Assembly (NCBI RefSeq): GCF_023218075.1
Contig: NZ_JALPTB010000026.1
Span: 1-64,000, forward strand
Length of the DNA stretch: 64,000 bases
Source: Rhodococcus sp. HM1
Lineage (GTDB): Bacteria > Actinomycetota > Actinomycetes > Mycobacteriales > Mycobacteriaceae
Direction: 5' to 3'
Shown here in pieces: positions 25,559-33,950 of this stretch; position 1 is the stretch's first letter; each line of letters begins with the position of its first letter. The position numbers were made by a program, and so were the translations under genes. The notes below the pieces were generated by a model that did not search any database, had not been told where the DNA came from, and was given only the letters and a program-made list of their open reading frames with translations.

Positions 25559-25927
25559 CGTGGTGCGGCGCAGCAGCCAGGTCCGGGCACCCACACCAGC
25601 GGCGCATCAGCCGCTGCGCATTGCATCCGATGCATCGACCGGCCAGCAGTCCCAGGCGCGGTCCACTCTTCAAGCGGCAGCGGCCGAAATCCACTTGGCC
25701 AGAGCGTGTTTCGTCGGCGTATCGGATTTCGGTCAAGTCTGCAGCGTCGCATACACGGATGCTGCGCCTGGCTGCATCGCAGCACCTGAATCCCCTGCTG
25801 CGGCAGGTCGCCCAGCGCGCGGTCCGCGTCGCACGCCCGCCCTCTCACTACACGCAATACGGGTATGCCGGCGTCGGCAACGCGGTAGGGTTTGCCCAAG
25901 CGTAGGGTCGGCCCAACCGGAGGCGAC
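25559..25927. other. intergenic or degraded region
   Basis: About 370 bp with no convincing gene. Frames on both strands are Arg/Pro/Ala-rich, typical of shadow frames in GC-rich DNA, and lack ribosome sites. GGAGG at 25919-25923 belongs to the following gene. No repeat or hairpin stands out. Confidence 0.5.
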
Positions 25928-27148
25928 ATGGGCATGCTCGGTTCGCTGCGCACCGCGACGGTGGGGTTGGTCGTCGTACTTCCCGGCATGCTCCTGGCCG
26001 GCTGCACGTCCACCGACGCCGCGGATCCGGTCTCGGAATCGACCGACTCCGTCCCGGCCTACTGCCAGCAGATGGAACCCGACCTGGCCGGCCTCGCCGA
26101 CAGCATGAACGTACCGGGTGCGGTCGTCATGGTGCTCTCGCCGGAGCTGGGCGACTGCCTGCTCACGTTCGGTTCGCGCACGGTCGCGGAGCAGGAGCCG
26201 ATCGGCTTCGACGACCAGCTCCGCATCGGCAGCAACACCAAGCCCATGACCGGCACGATCGTCCTGCAACTCGTCCAGGAGGGCAAGCTCAGTCTCGACG
26301 ACCCGGTCTCGAAGTATCGCGACGACGTGCCCAACGGCGACGACATCACCATCGAGATGCTGCTGAACATGCGCAGCGGCCTGGCGGACTACAGCGGCCT
26401 GCCCGAGATCGCCCGGTCGATGGACGAAACGCCCGACCGCGTCTGGACGCCGGATGAGCTCCTCGCACTCTCTTTCGCTCAGCCGGTCGCCTTCGCACCC
26501 GGCGAGGGGTACCTCTACTCGAACGCCAACACGGTCCTGCTCGGGCTGATCATCGAGCAGCTCACCGGCGAACCGGTCGAGCAAGCAATCGACGAACGTA
26601 TCTTCGAGCCGCTCGGCTTGGAACGCACGCTGATGCCCGCCCGGACATCCAATGTGATCCCCGAGCAGCACGCGCGGGGCTACCTTTTCGGCACGGTCAC
26701 CGACTTCGTCGCCACCGGCGGGGTGTTGCCGGCGGAGCAGGCTGCCGAGGCGGCCACGGGAACGTTGCAACCCAACGACGTGACCGACATCAATCCCTCC
26801 TGGGGATGGGTCGCCGGCGCGGGGATCTCCACCAGCAACGACCTCGCCCGCTTCGTGAAGGCACTCGTCGGCGGCGAGCTGCTGGACGACCGGATGCAGG
26901 AGGAGCGTCTCGCCAGCGTCATCTCGATCGACCCTGCCAACCCCGACAGCGCCGCCTACGGCCTGGGGATCGCGAAGTACGGCAGCCTGTACGGACACAG
27001 CGGGGAGCTTCCCGGCTACAACTCGTTCATGGGACACGATCCGGAACGCGATCTCACCGTGATCGCCTGGGCGAACATGATGACCGGACCCGACGGACAG
27101 CCGACCGCGGCCGTCCTCTCGCAGGCGGTGATCGACGAGCTCTACTGA
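25928..27148 (+). CDS. serine beta-lactamase-like / DD-peptidase lipoprotein
   Basis: 406 residues from ATG 25928 with GGAGG five nt upstream. Lipobox LLAGC (Cys-20). Penicillin-binding-like serine hydrolase fold: nucleophile S-x-x-K in GSNTKPMTG, Y-x-N in YSNANTV, and a C-terminal HSGELPGYNS in place of KTG. This is the class C beta-lactamase/DD-carboxypeptidase/esterase superfamily. Activity may be on peptidoglycan peptides or esters; clinical beta-lactamase function is not implied. Monocistronic. Confidence 0.85.
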   Translation: MGMLGSLRTATVGLVVVLPGMLLAGCTSTDAADPVSESTDSVPAYCQQMEPDLAGLADSMNVPGAVVMVLSPELGDCLLTFGSRTVAEQEPIGFDDQLRIGSNTKPMTGTIVLQLVQEGKLSLDDPVSKYRDDVPNGDDITIEMLLNMRSGLADYSGLPEIARSMDETPDRVWTPDELLALSFAQPVAFAPGEGYLYSNANTVLLGLIIEQLTGEPVEQAIDERIFEPLGLERTLMPARTSNVIPEQHARGYLFGTVTDFVATGGVLPAEQAAEAATGTLQPNDVTDINPSWGWVAGAGISTSNDLARFVKALVGGELLDDRMQEERLASVISIDPANPDSAAYGLGIAKYGSLYGHSGELPGYNSFMGHDPERDLTVIAWANMMTGPDGQPTAAVLSQAVIDELY

Positions 27149-27324
27149 TCGGATCTCGGCCGCAGGCAGCTCTTCGGTACTGGGGCGAACAGCGCTGCGG
27201 CACATCGCGTCCGGTGCCTGACCACCCGCACACCCAGCAGCGCCCTGTCGTCGAGTGGATGACGCAGCTCGCCGGTCGCAGACTCGGGCGACACCCCAGT
27301 CGAGATCACTACACTGAGAAGTGC

Positions 27325-28488
27325 ATGACCGATCATCTGCCTCTGGCACCGTGTCCGGTAACAGACTGGAGCGATGAGCGTCGCCGAGCTGCTTTGCACA
27401 GCACTCGGTTCGGTCACCGTTGGAGGCGGTTCGCGCGTGTGCGCCGAGCTTTGGTGTGGCTGACCCTCGTTCTCGTGGCGCTGCTGACGCTGTACGGGCA
27501 GTACTGGATCCATGACGTTGCACCGGAACGGGCCCGTTTGGCCCACACCCAGCCGTACCTGCATCCGATCTTCGATGCTGCGGAGCCCGCCGACCGGACC
27601 ACCGCAGTCGTGGATCTGGTCGGGTTGGGCAATCTCGACGCCACCGACACCGCCCGCGCGCTTCCGGCATTGGCCGAGCTGGGTCAGGTGTGGGGGGTGC
27701 AGTACGACAACGCAGGCCTCGACACCGCCGTGATCGCCCGGATGATCCTCGATCGTGCCGAACACACCGAGGTGGAGCGGATCGTGCTGGTCGGACACAG
27801 CATGGGCGGCATCATCGCTCTCGAGGTGGCCGAGCATGTCGTCACCGATCCGGAGGTGAACCTGCTGGCCGTGATCTTGGACTGCACGCCGATCGATCTG
27901 CACGCGGTGCGGGCCGATGCACGAGACACCGGGGAAGATCTGCTGCGCTGGATGGGCTGGCTGCCCGGAGCACGGGAAAGCCGCACGTTGCGCCTGGCGG
28001 TCGAAACCGCGGCCCGCAAAGACCACTATCTCGTCACGCGCCCGAACCGCTTGCCCACCGTTGATCCCGGCGCGCTGGTCGAAGCGGTCACCGAAGTGCT
28101 CCAGGACAAGATCTTCTCCACCGATGCCGCCAGCAACGGGTTGATCGAGGCGCAATTCGAGGCGATCGTGGCTTCCGGCGCGCTCGACAACCTCGGGGTG
28201 CTTGCGTCCCATCGGAAGGACCGGCGACCTCCGGCGGTGGTGTTCCTTCGACCCCGGCACGGCACCGATGACGAGGTCGTCGATGTGGACTACACCCAGA
28301 AGGTTCTGTTCGACCGCATCGGCGGACCCCAGGGCTTCTTGCGGGTGGTGCGACTCGCGGGCACCGGGCACGCCGATCCGATCCAGCGGCCGCAGGCCTA
28401 CAACTCAGCGCTCGAGTCGAGGGTCGTCCCGTTCCTCGAGCGCCTCGCCCGAGAGGCCGAGCGCCCGATGGTCGCAGGTGGGCGGTAA
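27325..28488 (+). CDS. membrane-anchored alpha/beta hydrolase
   Basis: 387 residues from ATG 27325; the long upstream open frame overlaps the preceding gene and is not used. One membrane helix (about 44-62, ALVWLTLVLVALLTLYG), then an alpha/beta hydrolase domain with nucleophile elbow GHSMGG around residue 155, an Asp after strand 7, and a late His in LAGTGHADP. Orientation suggests an extracytoplasmic catalytic domain. Substrate unknown; lipase/esterase-like. Confidence 0.78.
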   Translation: MTDHLPLAPCPVTDWSDERRRAALHSTRFGHRWRRFARVRRALVWLTLVLVALLTLYGQYWIHDVAPERARLAHTQPYLHPIFDAAEPADRTTAVVDLVGLGNLDATDTARALPALAELGQVWGVQYDNAGLDTAVIARMILDRAEHTEVERIVLVGHSMGGIIALEVAEHVVTDPEVNLLAVILDCTPIDLHAVRADARDTGEDLLRWMGWLPGARESRTLRLAVETAARKDHYLVTRPNRLPTVDPGALVEAVTEVLQDKIFSTDAASNGLIEAQFEAIVASGALDNLGVLASHRKDRRPPAVVFLRPRHGTDDEVVDVDYTQKVLFDRIGGPQGFLRVVRLAGTGHADPIQRPQAYNSALESRVVPFLERLAREAERPMVAGGR

Positions 28489-28559
28489 CGCTCTCTTCGC
28501 AATACCGGACCCAGGACCTGAACGAGCGCTAGCTCCCGCCGTGTGCGATCGTGGGGCCT

Positions 28560-29240
28560 ATGACTGCCAACGATGCGACGATCCTGTCGACGCTGCTCGA
28601 CACCCGGTACAGCTGCCGCGCGTTCCTGTCCAAGCAGGTGCCACGCGAGGACATCGAACGCATGCTGCGGATGGCGCAGCGCACCCCGTCGTGGTGCAAC
28701 TCGCAGCCGTGGCAGGTTCACGTGACCAGCGGTGATGCCACCGACCGGCTCCGCGCCGCGACGTACGAGCAGGCCGTCTCCGGGGTTCTCGACCCGGACA
28801 TCGCGGGCCCCGCCGAATACCGCGGCGAGTATGCCGAGCGCCGGCGCAACGCGGGGTACGCCCTGTACAACGCACTCGGCATCGCCCGCGACGACTACCC
28901 CGAGCGTACCCGGCAGATGCTCGAGAACTACCGGTTATTCGGCGCCCCGCACGTCGCGATCATCACCAGCGACAAGCAGCTCGGAACGTACGGCGCCGTC
29001 GACTGCGGCGGCTACGTCGCCACTCTGCTGCTCGCCGCGCAGTCCCTCGGGATCGCCGCCGTACCTCAGGCGGCGGTCGCGATGACGGCAACAGCCCTCC
29101 GGAAGGAGCTGAACATCTCCGACGAGCGCGACATCGTGTGCGCGGTCTCGTTCGGCTACGCCGACGAGTCGCATCCGGCGAACACGTGCCGGACCGACCG
29201 CGCCGAACTCGACGACGTCGTGCGGTGGGTGGAGGACTGA
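28560..29240 (+). CDS. nitroreductase-family flavoprotein
   Basis: 226 residues. FMN-binding nitroreductase fold: RYSCRAFLSKQVP at the start (phosphate-binding Arg/Ser), MAQRTPSWCNSQPWQ, and a C-terminal GIAAVPQAAVAM...ERDIVCAVSFGYAD. Family members reduce nitro groups, quinones or unsaturated bonds with NAD(P)H. A GTG at 28551 is an alternative start. Followed by the sigma factor gene after 80 bp. Confidence 0.85.
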   Translation: MTANDATILSTLLDTRYSCRAFLSKQVPREDIERMLRMAQRTPSWCNSQPWQVHVTSGDATDRLRAATYEQAVSGVLDPDIAGPAEYRGEYAERRRNAGYALYNALGIARDDYPERTRQMLENYRLFGAPHVAIITSDKQLGTYGAVDCGGYVATLLLAAQSLGIAAVPQAAVAMTATALRKELNISDERDIVCAVSFGYADESHPANTCRTDRAELDDVVRWVED

Positions 29241-29320
29241 CCACCCCCAGGGGTGCTGTTTCGTGAGGCCACGGAGGCGCACGCTCGAGGTGTCGAATTC
29301 CCGCACCGAGAGGAACCACC

Positions 29321-29905
29321 GTGACCGATACCGAAACCGAAGCCCTGCTCCGCAATTGGGTTCCGCGGGCCGTCGCGGGTGAACCGCACGCCGTGGGTGT
29401 GGTGGTGCGCTCGGTCCATCCCCACGTGATGCGGTTCTGCGACGCACGGATGGACGCGCACACCCGCGCCCACACCCCGGTCGAGGATCTCGTCCAGGAG
29501 GTGTGCCTCGCGCTGACCCGCGCGCTCCCCCGTTACCGCGACCAGGGAACCTCGGTGCTGCGCTTCGCTTTCGGTATCGCCACCCGGAAGATCGCCGACG
29601 CCCGCCGCGGGGCGGCCCGTTCCGTGCCACACGTGCACGAGGTGACGGTCCCCGGCCCCGAGGAAGCCGTACTCGACGAGGAGTTGATCACCGCCGCGCA
29701 GCAGCTCATGACGACGCTCCCCGAACAGCAGCTGCTCGTGCTGAAATTGCGGGTCATGCAGGGCTACAGCACCGAACGCACCGCTGCGATGCTCGGCACC
29801 ACACCGGGCGCGGTCCGCATCGCCCAGCACCGGGCGCTGAATCGTATTCGGGCGCAGCTCAATCGGATTGAGCGCGCAGATACCGTCCGAAGTGCGGGAC
29901 GGTGA
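29321..29905 (+). CDS. ECF sigma factor, ShbA/SigD-like
   Basis: 194 residues with region 2 (VEDLVQEVCLALTRALPRYRDQGTSVLRFAFGIATRKIADARR) and region 4 (LPEQQLLVLKLRVMQGYSTERTAAMLGTTPGAVRIAQHRALNRIRAQL). The region 2 wording matches the ShbA/SigD group of Streptomyces and mycobacteria. The anti-sigma gene that follows sigD in mycobacteria is absent. Instead its last 47 bp overlap the end of a convergent ATPase gene. Confidence 0.85.
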   Translation: MTDTETEALLRNWVPRAVAGEPHAVGVVVRSVHPHVMRFCDARMDAHTRAHTPVEDLVQEVCLALTRALPRYRDQGTSVLRFAFGIATRKIADARRGAARSVPHVHEVTVPGPEEAVLDEELITAAQQLMTTLPEQQLLVLKLRVMQGYSTERTAAMLGTTPGAVRIAQHRALNRIRAQLNRIERADTVRSAGR

Positions 29906-31046
29906 ACCCGATGAAGCCCCGCTCGGCGGAGTAGATCAGCCCCTTTTTGATGAGCCCGTCCCTCGCCGGGGACAGCGACGCCGGTTTCCGCCCGAGCTCC
30001 GCTGCGATCTTCGACGTGGCGACGGGCCCGTCGTCGCCGGACAGGTCGGCCATCGCACGCATGTATTCCCGTTCGGCGGGCGTCGCGCGTTCGTACCGGG
30101 ATCCGAAGAACCCGACGGCGAGTTCCTCCTCGGCCGCCGGCGCGGCGACCCGCACGTCGTCCGCGGTGATCGGACTCGCCGCTGCCACGTCCCACGTCGC
30201 CTTGCCGTAGGCCTGCACGAAGTACGGGTATCCGTCGGCTGTTTCGTAGAGGGCATCGAGCGCGTCCTGCGTGAATTCCACGTCCTCGCGCGCGGCGGGG
30301 GCGATGAGCGCGAGGTCGGCGGCGGAACGGTCCAAGCGGTCGATGCGGTGATAGGTGAACAGCCGCTCCGAGTAGCTCTTCGACGCGGACAGCACTGCCG
30401 GTAGGTGCGGCAGGCCCGCGCCGACGACGATGAGCGGTGCCGCATCCTGGCTCAGTTCGTGGCAGGCCCCGCAGATCGCCGACACGTCGGCCGCGCCGAG
30501 GTCCTGCATCTCGTCGATGAACAGCGCGATGCCCACGCCGACGTCGCGGGCCAATCCGGACGCGTCGACGAGCAGTTCCACCAGGTCGATCTCGATGTCC
30601 CCGGAATCCGCGCGACCCTTGACGGCGGGCGCGTCGATCCCCGGCTGCCAGCGTTCCCGCATGCCCTTGTCCGCGGTGGCGCGCAGCGCGAACGATTTGA
30701 GGACGCCGAGGAAGTAGTCGACCGACTCGCGGTCCGGATGGGCCGCCGCGATCTCCCGCACCGCCATGTGCAGCGCCGACGATAGCGGTCGCCGCAGGTC
30801 CTGGTCGGGGCGCGCTTCGATCTTGCCGGTTCCCCAGCTGCGGGCGATCGCGGCCGAGCGCAGCTGGTTGAGCAGCACGGTCTTACCGACGCCGCGCAGC
30901 CCGGTGAGCACGACGCTCCGTTCCGGACGGCCCCGCGCGATGCGTTCGAGCACCACTTCGAACGCCGAGAGCTGCCTGTCGCGGCCGGCGAGTTCGGGCG
31001 GGCGCTGTCCCGCGCCCGGGGCATACGGGTTGCGGACCGGGTCCAT
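29859..31046 (-). CDS. AAA ATPase with C-terminal winged helix (ORC/Cdc6-like)
   Basis: 395 residues from ATG 31046. Walker A GLRGVGKTVLL around residue 48, Walker B FIDEMQDLG, sensor region IVVGAGLPHLP, and a C-terminal DNA-binding-like winged helix (TSKIAAELGRKPASLSPARDGLIKKGLI). This matches the 'ATP-binding protein' group of STAND/ORC-like ATPases common in actinobacteria, whose function is unknown. Its 3' end overlaps the sigma factor gene by 47 bp. Confidence 0.8.
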   Translation of the reverse strand: MDPVRNPYAPGAGQRPPELAGRDRQLSAFEVVLERIARGRPERSVVLTGLRGVGKTVLLNQLRSAAIARSWGTGKIEARPDQDLRRPLSSALHMAVREIAAAHPDRESVDYFLGVLKSFALRATADKGMRERWQPGIDAPAVKGRADSGDIEIDLVELLVDASGLARDVGVGIALFIDEMQDLGAADVSAICGACHELSQDAAPLIVVGAGLPHLPAVLSASKSYSERLFTYHRIDRLDRSAADLALIAPAAREDVEFTQDALDALYETADGYPYFVQAYGKATWDVAAASPITADDVRVAAPAAEEELAVGFFGSRYERATPAEREYMRAMADLSGDDGPVATSKIAAELGRKPASLSPARDGLIKKGLIYSAERGFIGFTVPHFGRYLRAQSD

Positions 31047-31266
31047 CGGTCGATGGTAACGACAGGCCTGCGCGATTCCGCGTTCATCCGAACGGTGATT
31101 CGCGGCGGTTCCGGATCGGACGTCGGCCGCGCGTCGGCCGGGTCCGCGGGAAGCCACGAAGTGCCGTCGTCTCCGGCCCGGCCGGGGAACAATAGGGTCC
31201 TCCGAAACACACCGGACCGGCACTCCGGTCGGCGCGCCGGTGACAGGGTGTAAGGGGGTAGCCGCG

Positions 31267-32505
31267 ATGACCTGGGCATTGCCCGCGATCGCCGTAGTCC
31301 TGCTCGGTTTCGCGGCGATCTCCCGGCGAGTGGAGGGCACGCCGATCACCGCTCCGATCGTCTTCACCGTCAGCGGACTCCTGCTCGGCGTCGAGGCGGC
31401 CGGTGCGGTCGACGTGCACGTCACCGCCGAGATCGTCAAATTACTGGCCGAGGTGACCTTGGCGCTGGTGCTGTTCTCCGACGCCGCACGCGTCGACCTC
31501 CCCGAACTCCGCACCGAGATCTCCTTGCCCGCACGACTTCTCGGGATCGGACTGCCGCTGACCATCGCCGCGGGATTCGGTGCCGCCGCGATCGTGCTCC
31601 CCGGCCTCTCGTGGCCCGAGGCGATGCTCCTCGCGGTGATCCTCGCCCCCACCGACGCCGCGCTCGGCCAGGCCGTGGTCACCCTGCCCGTGCTGCCGAC
31701 ACGGATACGGCAGGGATTGAACGTGGAGAGCGGGCTCAACGACGGTATCTGCGTGCCGTTGTTCCTGGTCGTGCTCGCGATCGCGCAGGCCGAAGCAGGC
31801 ACGATCGGCGGTGGTGCGGCCGCCCGTCTGGTTGCCGAACAGATCGGGTACGGGATCGTCGCCGGGGCCGCAGCGGGTGCACTCGCCGCCGCGATCCTGG
31901 TGACCGCCGGCCGACGACACACCCTCGATCCGCTGTGGGCACACACCGTGCCGGTGACCGCGGCCCTGCTCGCCTACACCGCCGCCGTGCCGCTGGGCGG
32001 GTCCGGGTTCATCGCCGCGTTCGTCGGCGGACTGACCTTCGGTGCACTCCGGCGCCGCTCCGACGTCGACGACGGCAACGCCGGGCGCATGATCGACGAG
32101 GCCGGTGACCTGTTCAGCGCGGTCACCTTCATCGTCTTCGGCGCCGTGCTGCTGGGCCCGGCCCTCGGTCATCTCTCGTGGGCAGTGCTCGGATACGCGG
32201 TCGCGAGCCTGACGGTGGTGCGGATGATCCCCGTCGCACTGTCCCTGATCGGCACGCACCCGCGGGCGCCGACCGTTGCGTTCCTCGGCTGGTTCGGGCC
32301 TCGCGGCCTGGCCACCATCGTCTTCGTCATCCTCATCGTCGAGGAACCGGGTGAGTTGCCCCACGAGGAACTACTTCTGACCACCGCGGTGATCACGATC
32401 GCGCTCTCGGTCCTGGCGCACGGGCTCACCGCCTCTCCGCTCGCCGTCCGCTACGCCACGTGGTTCCAGGACCACCCACGCCCGGAGAATCGGGTTTCGC
32501 GGTGA
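31267..32505 (+). CDS. cation:proton antiporter (CPA1, NhaP-like)
   Basis: 412 residues with about 12 membrane segments. CPA1 features: LALVLFSDAARVDLPELR, LAPTDAALGQAVV (the transport aspartate region), VESGLNDGICVPLF (paired ND), and GWFGPRGLATIVF (conserved Arg). Exchanges Na+ or K+ for H+. GGGGG precedes the ATG by 9 nt. Its TGA overlaps a GTG that could start a 42-codon frame. Confidence 0.88.
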   Translation: MTWALPAIAVVLLGFAAISRRVEGTPITAPIVFTVSGLLLGVEAAGAVDVHVTAEIVKLLAEVTLALVLFSDAARVDLPELRTEISLPARLLGIGLPLTIAAGFGAAAIVLPGLSWPEAMLLAVILAPTDAALGQAVVTLPVLPTRIRQGLNVESGLNDGICVPLFLVVLAIAQAEAGTIGGGAAARLVAEQIGYGIVAGAAAGALAAAILVTAGRRHTLDPLWAHTVPVTAALLAYTAAVPLGGSGFIAAFVGGLTFGALRRRSDVDDGNAGRMIDEAGDLFSAVTFIVFGAVLLGPALGHLSWAVLGYAVASLTVVRMIPVALSLIGTHPRAPTVAFLGWFGPRGLATIVFVILIVEEPGELPHEELLLTTAVITIALSVLAHGLTASPLAVRYATWFQDHPRPENRVSR

Positions 32506-32630
32506 AGCCCGATCACCGCTCGATTCGGGTGCGCAGCAGCTTCGCCTCCACACCCCGCAGCCCGGTCGCCTATCCCGTCCTGCCCGGCGTCCCCGGCCTG
32601 ACCCCGACCGACGCCGGAGAACCCGACTGA
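32502..32630 (+). CDS. possible 42-aa coupled small ORF
   Basis: GTG 32502 overlaps the antiporter TGA (GTGA), and the frame runs 42 codons to TGA 32628-32630. The product is Pro/Arg-rich with no known motif. Part of its DNA (32511-32539) is the left copy of a 29-bp repeat that codes, on the other strand, for the end of the DUF4185 protein at 33922-33950. It is therefore as likely to be recombination debris as a gene. Confidence 0.25.
   Translation: MKPDHRSIRVRSSFASTPRSPVAYPVLPGVPGLTPTDAGEPD
32511..32539 (+). repeat. 29-bp direct repeat, left copy
   Basis: Matches 33922-33950 at 28 of 29 positions, same orientation. The right copy is the 3' coding end of the minus-strand DUF4185 gene; this copy has no gene body. 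The pair flanks the aztD-like gene and its promoter. Confidence 0.85.
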
Positions 32631-32656
32631 CAATGCACGCATACGCATACTCGACT

Positions 32657-32686
32657 TTGACATTCGTTTCCATTAACGCGTAGATC
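32657..32686 (+). promoter_or_regulatory. promoter with Zur-like box upstream of the AztD-like gene
   Basis: TTGACA (32657-32662) and TAGATC (32681-32686), 18 bp apart, form a plausible promoter. Overlapping the -35, positions 32658-32672 read on the minus strand as TGGAAACGAATGTCA, matching 12 of 15 bases of the actinobacterial Zur-type palindrome TGAAAACGATTTTCA as I recall it. Zn-loaded Zur would repress. Confidence 0.5.
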
Positions 32687-32693
32687 TGTGCTC

Positions 32694-33923
32694 ATGAAAC
32701 CACTCCCCCGATCCGTCGTCGCCACGCTGTCCGCGGGTCTCACCCTCGCCCTGCTCGCGGGATGCTCGTCGACCGACACAGACAGCTCGTCGAACCAACC
32801 CTCCGAGACCACCGCATCGGACGGCCCCGCCGAGACCGCCTCGGCGCAGCCGCGATTGGCCCTCACCTACGACGGCGGCATCCTCGTCGTCGACGCCACC
32901 AACCTCGACGTCGTCGCAGATCTTCCGGTCGACGGATTCAATCGTCTCAACGCCGCGGGCGACGGGCGCCACGTGCTCGTCACGACGTCCGGTGGCTTCC
33001 GGGCACTGGATACCGGCAGTTGGTCCGAGGCACACGGCGACCACGCACATCACTACGTCGGCGATCCAGCTTGGGCCACAGCGGAATTCGCGGCCGACAA
33101 ACCTGGACATGTCGTCACCCACGCCGGCCGCACCGCGCTGTTCGACGACGGCACCGGCCGCATCGACCTGTTCGACCCGGCCGAACTCGCCGACGGTACC
33201 CCCGACGTCGAAACGGTCGCGCTGCCCGAGGCGCATCACGGTGTCGCGGTACCGCTGGCCGACGGCGGTCTCCTCGTCACGCTCGGAAACAGCGGCTCCC
33301 GAAACGGAATCGCCGTCCGCGACGCCGCCGGCACAGAGGTCACCGCCAACGAACAGTGCCCGGGTGTTCACGGTGAAGCAACCGCCCGCGACGCGGTCGT
33401 CGTCGGGTGCGAGGACGGGATGCTCGTCTATCGGGGCGGAACCATCACCAAGGTCACCGCTCCCGATCCGTATGCACGTCTCGGCAACCAGGCCGGGTCG
33501 GCGAACTCCGATGTCGTGCTCGGCGACTACAAGACCGACCCGGACGCCGAACTCGAACGGCCCGAACGCATTGCGCTGGTCGACACAGTCACCTCGGACC
33601 TGCGGCTGGTCGATCTCGGTACCAGTTACACCTTCCGGTCGCTCGGTCGCGGACCGGACGGGGAGGCGCTGGTGCTCGGCACGGACGGCAATCTGCACGT
33701 CGTCGACGAACACACCGGAGAACTGATCCGGAAGATCGCCGTCGTCGATCCGTGGACCGAACCGGACGAGTGGCAGCAGCCGCGGCCCGCACTGAAGGTG
33801 CTGGGCGGCACCGCATACGTCACCGACCCCGCCGACGACGAACTGCACGCCGTCGATCTCACCACGGGCGCGATCACCACCGGCACCCTGCCGCGAACCC
33901 CCAACGAGATCAGCGGAACCTGA
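32694..33923 (+). CDS. aztD: AztD-like zinc metallochaperone lipoprotein
   Basis: 409 residues. Lipobox LLAGC (Cys-22), then a Ser/Thr/Asp linker and a beta-propeller-like body with repeated V-D-x-x-T/G strands. The His-rich loop HGDHAHHYVGDPAW and the conserved blocks GHVVTHAGRTALFDDGTGRI, EAHHGVAVPL and CPGVHGEA resemble AztD, the extracytoplasmic chaperone that hands Zn to AztC of the AztABC importer. No aztABC genes are adjacent, so it is an orphan. Upstream Zur-like box supports induction by zinc starvation. Confidence 0.72.
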   Translation: MKPLPRSVVATLSAGLTLALLAGCSSTDTDSSSNQPSETTASDGPAETASAQPRLALTYDGGILVVDATNLDVVADLPVDGFNRLNAAGDGRHVLVTTSGGFRALDTGSWSEAHGDHAHHYVGDPAWATAEFAADKPGHVVTHAGRTALFDDGTGRIDLFDPAELADGTPDVETVALPEAHHGVAVPLADGGLLVTLGNSGSRNGIAVRDAAGTEVTANEQCPGVHGEATARDAVVVGCEDGMLVYRGGTITKVTAPDPYARLGNQAGSANSDVVLGDYKTDPDAELERPERIALVDTVTSDLRLVDLGTSYTFRSLGRGPDGEALVLGTDGNLHVVDEHTGELIRKIAVVDPWTEPDEWQQPRPALKVLGGTAYVTDPADDELHAVDLTTGAITTGTLPRTPNEISGT

Positions 33924-33950
33924 TCACCGCTCGATGCGGGTGCGCAGCAG
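33922..33950 (+). repeat. 29-bp direct repeat, right copy
   Basis: Includes the stop and last codons (RTRIER) of the DUF4185 gene on the minus strand; 28/29 identical to 32511-32539. Confidence 0.85.

Noticed and set aside
25559-25927. Possible transposase or reductase remnant after the redox operon
   Set aside because: Both strands were read; no motif of a known family and no terminal repeats were found.
31054-31946. N-terminal extension of the AAA ATPase frame
   Set aside because: The open frame upstream of ATG 31046 is antisense to the antiporter gene and has no domain content.
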